Source: an uncultured beta proteobacterium (GTDB lineage: Bacteria; Pseudomonadota; Gammaproteobacteria; Burkholderiales; Burkholderiaceae_C). From it: 64,000 nucleotides of DNA. Positions within the stretch are counted from its first letter, which is position 1, and each line of letters begins with the position of its first letter. The stretch is taken from the NCBI GenBank assembly GCA_903838565.1, contig CAILZB010000104.1, positions 1 through 64,000 on the forward strand, written 5' to 3'. Shown here in pieces: positions 57,546-64,000 of this stretch. The notes under the pieces are model-generated. The model had not been told where the DNA came from. It saw nothing but the letters and a program-made list of their open reading frames with translations, and did not search any database. The position numbers and the translations under genes were made by a program.

Positions 57546-58550
57546 ATGTTCAAGAACATTGCGAAACTGATTTCCTGCGTCATCCTTTCTGCCGCAATTC
57601 CGGCTCACGCTGCCCAGTCGACCTTCCACATCACCGGCAAGGAGCCTGTGCCCGGCGACGTCCGGTGGGACTACCTCAGCTTCGATGTCGACAGCAATCG
57701 CCTTTACATCACTCACGGTGACCATGTCGACGTCTACGACACCGGACAGAACCGTGTCGTCGCGACCATCCCCGGCACCGAAGGCGTTCATGGTGTCGCA
57801 CTTGCCCCAGACCTTGACCGCGGATTTACCAGTAACGGCGCCAGCAGCACCGTCACCATTTTTGAGCTATCGACGTCGAAAGTCATCGGCACGTTGCCGA
57901 CGGAAAAGAAGCCTGACGCCATTGTTTACGACCCGCACACGCACAGAGTGTTTGTCGCCAATGGGGATTCCGGCACCCTGACCGTCATCGACGCCCAAAC
58001 AGAGAAAGTCATCGGAACCGTGGCAATCGGTGGGAAACTTGAATTCGAGGCCGTGGACGGCAAGGGGCTGCTCTACGTCAACATCGAAGACCAGAGCAAG
58101 CTGGCCGTGGTGGACACGGTGAGGCTTTCCGTGAGGGCACGGCATGATTTGACATCCGGGTGTCTTGAGCCTACGGGACTGTCCATCGACCCCGCCACCG
58201 AACGGCTATTCGTCGGATGCAGAAATCAGACCATGGCGGTGGTTGCAGGGTTGACCGGAAAGATTCTTGCGTCGGTGCCGGTGGGGAAGGGCTGTGATGC
58301 CACAGCTTACGACAGCAGTTTGAACCTCGCGTTCGCATCCAGCGGCGACGGAACAATCACCGTGCTGTCGGGGGAGTCCTACGCCGTTCTCCAGACCATT
58401 GCCACACAACCGACCGCGCGCACGATGGCGCTAGATGCCACTGAACATCGGATTTACACCGTGGCTGCGGAATTAGAGGCGCCGCCGTCGCCTGGCGCTC
58501 GGGCGAAGTTGAAGCCGGGGACGTTTGCGGTGATAACGGTGCAGCGGTAG
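57546..58550 (+). CDS. Exported YncE-like beta-propeller protein
   Basis: 334 residues from the ATG at 57546. The signal peptide LISCVILSAAIPAHA is followed by AQSTF; the frame upstream lacks character. Repeats of the form xxVxxTIPxGxxPxxVxxxPxxxRxFVxN are clear (KKPDAIVYDPHTHRVFVANG; LSIDPATERLFVGC), giving a six- or seven-bladed YVTN/YncE propeller. It is likely periplasmic; ligand or partner unknown. No enzyme motif is visible. Confidence 0.82.
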   Translation: MFKNIAKLISCVILSAAIPAHAAQSTFHITGKEPVPGDVRWDYLSFDVDSNRLYITHGDHVDVYDTGQNRVVATIPGTEGVHGVALAPDLDRGFTSNGASSTVTIFELSTSKVIGTLPTEKKPDAIVYDPHTHRVFVANGDSGTLTVIDAQTEKVIGTVAIGGKLEFEAVDGKGLLYVNIEDQSKLAVVDTVRLSVRARHDLTSGCLEPTGLSIDPATERLFVGCRNQTMAVVAGLTGKILASVPVGKGCDATAYDSSLNLAFASSGDGTITVLSGESYAVLQTIATQPTARTMALDATEHRIYTVAAELEAPPSPGARAKLKPGTFAVITVQR

Positions 58551-58625
58551 ATATTGGAGTGCTTTAGGGAGGACGATATGTCCAACGGTTCACTTATTCA
58601 CTCAGTATGACGACCCAATACAGGG

Positions 58626-59594
58626 CTACGCCACCGGCAGATAGCGCCGAAGAAATTCAAAGCTGTCACTCCAGCAGCGGATGGCTTGCTCACGCCAGAA
58701 CATCACATGAAACGCATGGGTTTCGCCAGGATAATAGTGTGCGCTGACAGGCGACTTCAGTTGTTGGAGTTTCTGGTGTAGCCGCTGAGAATCTGCCGCG
58801 ACGGGGTCGTCAAGGCCAGCGGCGATGAAAATTGGAGGCAGGCTTGGCGCAGCCTTCATCGCTTCAACAATGCATAGGGGGTCTGCCAGAGCGTGCTCGG
58901 AGGTCGGGTGGCTGGCGTCTTTCCCCAGGTATGAACGCGCAGCGTCTGCGGCGATACGTGCCGCCAGACCCGACACGCCAGCACGACGATATCGCTCGGG
59001 CTTGCTTGTTTGCAGGAAGCCGCAATACAGCAGTGCAGCGACTGGCCGTAGTCCGTACTCGAACAGCGGTGCTGCAAATGGTTCGGCGCGCTGAATGCAG
59101 CATGCCAGCGTGACGGCAAGGGCAAGATTGGCACCCGCAGATTCACCCGCCAATGCCACTCTCTGGTTGTCGCCGCCGAACTCTGCAATGTGGTTTACCA
59201 CCCACATCCAAGCTGCACAGGCATCTTCCAGCGCACAAGGAAACGGAAATCTTGGTGCAAGGCGGTAATCGACATTGCACACCAGATACCCCTGCGCGGC
59301 ATAGGCAGCGGCAATTGCTCGATGTGTACGCTTGGAGCCTATGGCAAACCCGCCACCGTGCAGATATATCAGGACCGGGCGTAGCGCTGGACCCGCCGGC
59401 CTGAGGATATCCAGGCGCAGCACTTCCCCATCGTGGCAGGCGTATTCGACATCTTCAATCAAGCTGCAACTGGCCATTCGCTGCTTCATGCGCGGCATGA
59501 AGTCGGCAAATTCCGCAAGCGCATGCATGCCTGCATCGATGACGACGCGGCGCAACGGTTGTTTCGCAGCGAACATGTCAATCCAACGGCGCAT
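58626..59594 (-). CDS. HSL-family alpha/beta-hydrolase (esterase)
   Basis: 322 residues from the ATG at 59594, which has GGAGA six bases upstream. The hormone-sensitive-lipase hallmark HGGG is in YLHGGGFAIGSK, the nucleophile in ALAGESAGANLALA (GESAG), the aspartate in AAGLDDPVAADS and the histidine in GETHAFHVMFW: a complete triad. It probably hydrolyses short-chain esters. There is no signal peptide. Confidence 0.9.
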   Translation of the reverse strand: MRRWIDMFAAKQPLRRVVIDAGMHALAEFADFMPRMKQRMASCSLIEDVEYACHDGEVLRLDILRPAGPALRPVLIYLHGGGFAIGSKRTHRAIAAAYAAQGYLVCNVDYRLAPRFPFPCALEDACAAWMWVVNHIAEFGGDNQRVALAGESAGANLALAVTLACCIQRAEPFAAPLFEYGLRPVAALLYCGFLQTSKPERYRRAGVSGLAARIAADAARSYLGKDASHPTSEHALADPLCIVEAMKAAPSLPPIFIAAGLDDPVAADSQRLHQKLQQLKSPVSAHYYPGETHAFHVMFWREQAIRCWSDSFEFLRRYLPVA

Positions 59595-59729
59595 GGAGAT
59601 TCTCCGTTGTCTGATTCGACCGGCACCCGGCTGAGCAATCAAACAGAGCAGTAAACTTTACTGCAGATTCACTACGTTTCTATGTTTCGAAATTGAAAAC
59701 ACGACGGCAAGTGGCGCCCGTGCGGCCTG

Positions 59730-60110
59730 CTACCTTCGTTGAAGTTTGAAGTTTTCCTTGAACCACTCATCACTCTCAGCTCGGAATAGCTGAAATAGTA
59801 CCCATCCCTCCACCGGCAACATCAAGTAGGAAACCATGATTTCCAGGTCACTGACGTCTTTGTTGTCAAATGCGAACAGGGCTGCAACCTCGGCGGCCAA
59901 GAGCACAGCATAGAAATTGCGGGCCCAGTTTCTTCCCTGCGATATCTTGAGGGATAGCAGTCCGTAAACAGCGAAAGAGAAAACGCAGCCACGCAAAGTC
60001 TCTGGAAGTGAATCGGCGCCAGTGAGCCCGAGAGCGGTCACGAGCAGGTCAAGTGCAATGGTTATCCAAATGGCATGGACGGCAGTGATGACGGACGGTG
60101 GTTTACGCAC
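59730..60110 (-). CDS. Small multi-spanning membrane protein of unknown function
   Basis: 126 residues with a GTG start at 60110; GGAG lies about ten bases upstream. Four hydrophobic helices (~8-29, 38-54, 63-82 and 90-108) are joined by short loops, with a charged C-terminus (FRAESDEWFKENFKLQ). No family is recognised. It is a single gene between a hydrolase and a nitroreductase; the 269 bases between it and the nitroreductase (60111-60379) show nothing I can name. Confidence 0.6.
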   Translation of the reverse strand: MRKPPSVITAVHAIWITIALDLLVTALGLTGADSLPETLRGCVFSFAVYGLLSLKISQGRNWARNFYAVLLAAEVAALFAFDNKDVSDLEIMVSYLMLPVEGWVLFQLFRAESDEWFKENFKLQRR

Positions 60111-60379
60111 TTATAAAAATCTCCGTCAGGTCGGGAATGCACTTTGTCCTGCAGGTTGACAGGCAGCACAGTGGGAAGTCGCCAGGCAATCATGCATAAG
60201 CGCGATGGTTAGAAGTCGTCAAGAGTATTCCCAGAACAACTGTGGCGCATGTGGCTGCGGTACCGACGCTGGTACCGGATTCTTAGCGCCCAACCACAAA
60301 TCCGCGCCTGCCCGGTTATGGCCGTTCAAGCGGGCGAATGGAGCGGGAGACATCCCGCCGCCATTCTTGCGAAGTCGAG

Positions 60380-61018
60380 TCAAACCATGTCGGTGATGAA
60401 CTCGTCGCGGGGACGTCGAACCTTCTTCAAGTTCACCAGCCAGTCATTTTCCTCTTCGCGGTAGCCAAGGGGCAATATCGCAACGCTGCGCAGACCGCGC
60501 GATTTCAGTCCCAGAATTTCATCCAGCGCCTTGGGGTCAAACCCTTCCATGGGTGTGCTGTCGACTTCCTCAAATGCCGCCGCAATCAGGGCGGCGCCAA
60601 GGCCGATATAGGCTTGGCGGGCGGCGTGCTCAAAGTTGACTTGCGGGTCGCGGCCAGGGTAGTTGCTCAACAGCATCTTGCGGTAGTTTTCCCAAGCTTC
60701 GCTGGTAGATCCGCGTTGCTCGTTCACGAGATCAAACATGGCGTTGATGCGCTCAGGGGTGTAGTTGTCCCAAGCTGCGAACACGAGCAGGTGCGAGCAA
60801 TCGGTGATCTGGCCTTGATTCCATGCGATGGGCTTGATCCTTTCCCGCAACTCTTTGCTCGTCACCACGATGATCTCGTAGGGTTGCAAGCCGCTGGACG
60901 TTGGCGCCAGGCGCGCGGCCTCCAGAATGCGCTCCACCTTTTCCGCTGGCACCGCTTTCAACGGGTTCATTTTTTTGGTCGCATAGCGCCATTGGAGTTT
61001 TTGAATCAAATCAGACAT
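60380..61018 (-). CDS. NAD(P)H-dependent nitroreductase-family oxidoreductase
   Basis: 212 residues from the ATG at 61018 (MSDLIQKLQWRYATKKMN); the frame extends far upstream without similarity. FMN-binding features are RYATKKMNP, LAPTSSGLQPYEIIVV and, near the end, GLRSVAILPLGYREEENDW. It resembles the NfsB/YdgI-like group, which reduces nitroaromatics and quinones. It is divergent from the YghU-type gene, and the shared 176-base promoter region suggests joint control, for example in stress. Confidence 0.87.
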   Translation of the reverse strand: MSDLIQKLQWRYATKKMNPLKAVPAEKVERILEAARLAPTSSGLQPYEIIVVTSKELRERIKPIAWNQGQITDCSHLLVFAAWDNYTPERINAMFDLVNEQRGSTSEAWENYRKMLLSNYPGRDPQVNFEHAARQAYIGLGAALIAAAFEEVDSTPMEGFDPKALDEILGLKSRGLRSVAILPLGYREEENDWLVNLKKVRRPRDEFITDMV

Positions 61019-61194
61019 GAGAACTTTCGTGAAGGAAGATAAGTCAATGATGTTGGGTGCATTCCCTTGGTTACAAGGGACGTTCAGGGCCGTTGTGGGT
61101 GCGCCGGTACTCTGGGGCCCGCCTGTCAAACCGTACGCGGTCATGGCTTGAAATATCATGCGCGATTGACAGCACCCGAAAGTGAGACCCTTGT

Positions 61195-62070
61195 ATGTCT
61201 GATTTGCCCGCTTACACCCCACCCAAGGTCTGGACATTTGACAAGGCCAGCGGGGGTCAATTCGCCAACATCAACCGACCCATCGCCGGACCCACGCACG
61301 ACGCTGCACTTGCGCGGGGCAAACACCCGCTTCAGTTGTATTCACTGGCCACGCCCAATGGAGTGAAAGTCACCATCATGCTGGAGGAACTGCTCGCTAA
61401 GGGGCATGCCGGCGCGCAATACGATGCATGGCTGATCCGCATCAACCAGGGCGACCAGTTCGGCAGCGGGTTTGTCAAGGTCAATCCGAACTCCAAGATT
61501 CCGGCGCTATTGGACTGCAGCGCACACGAGCCGATCAGGGTATTTGAATCCGGCGCGATACTTTTGTACCTTGCCGAGAAATTCGGAGATTTTTTGCCTA
61601 GCAAGCTGTCGCAACGGGCCGAGTGCCTGTCGTGGTTGTTCTGGCAGATGGGCAGCGCACCTTACCTTGGCGGTGGTTTCGGACATTTTTACGCCTATGC
61701 GCCGACCAAGATCGAATACGCCATCGACCGCTTCGCCATGGAGGTCAAACGCCAGTTGGATGTGCTCAACCGGCGACTTGCCGAGAACGCCTATGTCGGC
61801 GGCGATGACTACACCATTGCCGACATCGCCATCTGGCCCTGGTATGGAGCGCTCGCCAAAGGGCTGGTGTATGAAGCGGGTGAGTTCCTGCAGGTTCATG
61901 AATACACCCATGTGATCCGCTGGGCGGACGACATCGCCAAGCGTCCGGCGGTCCAGCGCGGACGCATGGTCAACCGCGTCACCGGGCCGCTGGAATCGCA
62001 GTTGCATGAGCGTCACGATGCCAGCGACTTCGATACCCGCACCCAAGACAAGCTGCAGAGTTCGTCGTGA
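61195..62070 (+). CDS. yghU: Glutathione S-transferase-family disulfide-bond oxidoreductase YghU
   Basis: 291 residues, full length. It begins MSDLPAYTPPKVWTFDKASG and has the family stretches GGQFANINRPIAGPT, LYSLATPNGVKVTIMLEE, FVKVNPNSKIPALLD and RVFESGAILLYLAEKFG (glutathione-binding Glu-Ser). The alpha-helical C-domain includes DYTIADIAIWPW. YghU proteins bind two glutathiones and reduce disulfides and organic peroxides. Divergent from the nitroreductase. Confidence 0.93.
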   Translation: MSDLPAYTPPKVWTFDKASGGQFANINRPIAGPTHDAALARGKHPLQLYSLATPNGVKVTIMLEELLAKGHAGAQYDAWLIRINQGDQFGSGFVKVNPNSKIPALLDCSAHEPIRVFESGAILLYLAEKFGDFLPSKLSQRAECLSWLFWQMGSAPYLGGGFGHFYAYAPTKIEYAIDRFAMEVKRQLDVLNRRLAENAYVGGDDYTIADIAIWPWYGALAKGLVYEAGEFLQVHEYTHVIRWADDIAKRPAVQRGRMVNRVTGPLESQLHERHDASDFDTRTQDKLQSSS

Positions 62071-62310
62071 TCACGCTTTATGGTTTGATGACTTTGCGAT
62101 CGTAATTTACCCCCGTGTCCACAAGGCCGCAGCGCGCGGAACGGCGCAGGCTTTAGATCCGCGCGTTGAGCGGTCGATTTGCGCGCGCTGCGCGACTCCC
62201 AGCTGCACCGGCAGGGGTTGTGGCTTGCATGCGTGTGGTGTAGAGGAACATTGAGCTGTCTCGCTTTTTACTGGGGTAAACTCAAACGAGACCGACACCA
62301 AGAATCTCCC

Positions 62311-63612
62311 ATGTCCCCTTCCGTTGACTCCGTGTTGGAAATCCTCAAGAAGCACAAGCGCGTCGAAGGCCTGGTGCATGGGCAGAGCATGCCGCGCCAG
62401 GACATCATTGAAACGATGGTGCAAAGACAGCATCTGGCCGAAGTGCAGAACCTGATGCCGCAGCTCAAGACCGACGAAATCGGCAGCATGCTGGAAACCC
62501 TGCAGCTGGACGACGCCCAACTGTTCTGGGCGCAGATTCCCCCGGAACGCGAAAACGAAATACTCTGGGAACTCTCGGATGCCCGTCGGGAACAGCTGGT
62601 GGGAAGCCGCGAGCCGGCCTTCACCGACAGTCAGATCAATGCATTCGAGTTGGTGGATGGAAAGCTGCGGCAGATCCCGGTGCAAAGCCGCAAGGATCTC
62701 GAAGGCATCAAGCCGATCTGGATTGACTTGCTGGGCGTCACGAAGAGCGAGCGGGCTTACGTGGGCGCGCATTTCGGCTTGGTGCTTGCGGATCCGGGAG
62801 ATGCCACGGATCTGGAAGTGAGCTCGCGCTACCACATCGAGGAAAACGGCGAAATCCATCTGCACTCCAATTTTCTGCTGGACAAGGAGGGCAAGTCGCG
62901 CAGCGTTCCCGTGGCCTTCATCCTGCACCAGGGGACACTGTTTTCCCTGCGCAATGAAGAGCTGCCCGTGTTTCGCCTGCAACGGCGCCGCGCGCGCACC
63001 CAGGCCGGTTACGTGTCGGACTGCAACGACCTGTTGCTCGACCTGTACGGCTCCGATGTCGAATACTCGGCCGACTCGCTGGAGGATGTCTACATCACGC
63101 TGGGCAAGGTCGGGCGCCAAGTGCTCAGCGAAACCATCAGCGACAGCGAAGCCGCTGCCATCCTGGGCGACATTGCCGAAGAAGAGGATCTGAATGGTCG
63201 TATCCGTGGCAACATTCTGGACACGCAGCGCGCCATCAATTTTCTTATCCGCAGCAAGCTGATGTCAGGCGCGCAATTCGAAGACGCCAGGCAGATCCTG
63301 CGCAACATCGAATCGCTGAACAGCCACACGTCCTTCCTGTTCGACAAGATCAACTTCCTGATGGATGCGACCATCGGTTTCATCAACATCAATCAGAACA
63401 AGCGCATCAATCAGCTGACTGTCTTCGGCGTGGTGTTCATGCCCATCAACATCCTCGCCGGCATGGGCGGCATGTCGGAATTTTCCATGATGACCCAGGG
63501 CATTCCCTGGCCAGTGGCCTATGGGGTATTCATGGTCGCAGCCAGCCTGATGGGCGTGGGCACCTATGCGGCGCTGAAATACTTCGAGACCCGAAAGGTG
63601 AAGATGCGGTAG
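62311..63612 (+). CDS. CorA-superfamily divalent-cation transporter with an MgtE_N-like head and altered GMN motif
   Basis: 433 residues from the ATG at 62311. Residues ~20-95 are short helical pairs (ETMVQRQHLAEVQNLMPQ, SMLETLQLDDAQLFWAQI) that look like the MgtE N-terminal regulatory domain. Residues ~110-370 have the CorA cytoplasmic funnel character (RGNILDTQRAINFLIRSK, DKINFLMDATIGFININQN). Two C-terminal helices follow: VFGVVFMPINILAGM and WPVAYGVFMVAASLMGV. The loop between them reads GMGGMSEF, so the universal GMN is GMS (387-389) here. CorA proteins are pentameric Mg2+/Co2+ channels, and the Asn is part of the ion filter. The 240 bases upstream (62071-62310) hold no gene. Confidence 0.85.
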   Translation: MSPSVDSVLEILKKHKRVEGLVHGQSMPRQDIIETMVQRQHLAEVQNLMPQLKTDEIGSMLETLQLDDAQLFWAQIPPERENEILWELSDARREQLVGSREPAFTDSQINAFELVDGKLRQIPVQSRKDLEGIKPIWIDLLGVTKSERAYVGAHFGLVLADPGDATDLEVSSRYHIEENGEIHLHSNFLLDKEGKSRSVPVAFILHQGTLFSLRNEELPVFRLQRRRARTQAGYVSDCNDLLLDLYGSDVEYSADSLEDVYITLGKVGRQVLSETISDSEAAAILGDIAEEEDLNGRIRGNILDTQRAINFLIRSKLMSGAQFEDARQILRNIESLNSHTSFLFDKINFLMDATIGFININQNKRINQLTVFGVVFMPINILAGMGGMSEFSMMTQGIPWPVAYGVFMVAASLMGVGTYAALKYFETRKVKMR

Positions 63613-63785
63613 ACCGCTGCCGTGCGCCAGGACTCACCCATCCGCAGCGCGGCGTTGTCTTAGGCAGCATGGGGGGTCTCATGCGAGTGACTGGTCGGGA
63701 GCGGGAAGATCGCAAGTTTCCTGCGTTGCGCGCAAGGTCCGCTACCATCGTCACGAATGCGCTCACACCGACCCACGACCTGTTG

Positions 63786-64000
63786 ATGCAAAACCTCCCC
63801 CATGCCGACACGTCAAGCATCGATCCCGAACTGCTGGAGAAGGCGCAAACACGATTGGAGTTCTTGTACGGTGAGGTGGCCAGGACCTGGCCCGGATTCA
63901 TTACCCGCCCTGGTCAGTACCAGATGATGCACGCGGCCCTGCTGACCTTCCTCTGCGCCAAGCCGCCGCAAGATGAAGAACGTCAGGGCGACAACCTGGC
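63786..64000 (+). CDS. dinG: DinG-like ATP-dependent DNA helicase, N-terminal part (3' end outside window)
   Basis: About 71 residues from the ATG at 63786 to the window edge with no stop. The string WPGFITRPGQYQMMHAALLT matches in pattern the E. coli DinG N-terminus (PDFIPRAPQRQMIADVAKTL as I recall it), and GDNLA stands where GRHLAIEAPTGVGKT should follow. The helicase motifs themselves lie beyond the window, so the call rests on this short region. Confidence 0.65.
   Translation, partial: MQNLPHADTSSIDPELLEKAQTRLEFLYGEVARTWPGFITRPGQYQMMHAALLTFLCAKPPQDEERQGDNL

Overview
The window reads as chromosomal DNA of a GC-rich betaproteobacterium, most likely order Burkholderiales and probably family Comamonadaceae. 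The grounds are gene content and order (yebC-purD-hemF-nadD-rsfS-rlmH-maf-rng; smc-zipA-ligA; EF-P with an arginine at position 32 beside earP; HU-tRNA-Val-ppiD-tRNA-His) together with codon usage. No database search was run, so the family-level placement is inference.

Layout. 1-3159: the C-terminal part of a very large LapA-like adhesin with a VWA domain and RTX repeats, ending at a bidirectional hairpin. 3262-8268: rhlE, ettA and an esterase. 8400-11801: a glutamine-synthetase-like ligase, a class III aminotransferase and a GntR/FCD regulator, probably for amine or polyamine catabolism. 11859-16269: ygiQ, a two-gene TRAP permease and tRNA-Pro. 16491-18292: upp coupled to a family 9 glycosyltransferase gene that is broken by an in-frame amber codon. 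18358-25938: a tightly packed housekeeping run on the + strand. 25939-26316: a non-coding gap holding a large imperfect inverted repeat. 26317-29789: msbA and two glycosyltransferases, probably for the LPS core. 30084-36787: smc, zipA, ligA. 36904-38485: a ThiF-like E1 enzyme and an exosortase-associated-type acyltransferase, convergent and almost touching. 38588-39451: a LOG-family protein.

39476-46726 is the most unusual block: seven minus-strand genes, partly overlapping, that look like one signalling operon. From the promoter onward it encodes an excisionase-type HTH fused to a receiver, a lone receiver, a PAS-GGDEF protein with a visibly degenerate EAL domain, a membrane histidine kinase, a 108-residue adaptor-like protein, an HDOD protein and a second lone receiver. 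An AT-rich promoter region with an inverted repeat precedes it.

47085-56209 returns to core functions: efp and its rhamnosyltransferase earP, uvrC, pgsA, a DMT transporter, a D-malate/tartrate-type dehydrogenase, HU, tRNA-Val, ppiD and tRNA-His. 56230-62070 is looser accessory DNA: a possible gene remnant, an Ala/Lys-rich exported peptide, a small GIY-YIG-like protein, an exported beta-propeller, an HSL-type esterase, a small membrane protein, a nitroreductase and YghU. 62311-63612 encodes an MgtE_N-CorA-like fusion with a changed GMN motif, and the window ends in the N-terminus of a DinG-like helicase.

I saw no CRISPR array, insertion sequence, prophage or rRNA. The best candidates for something not yet described are the signalling operon, the ThiF/acyltransferase pair, and the variant CorA protein.
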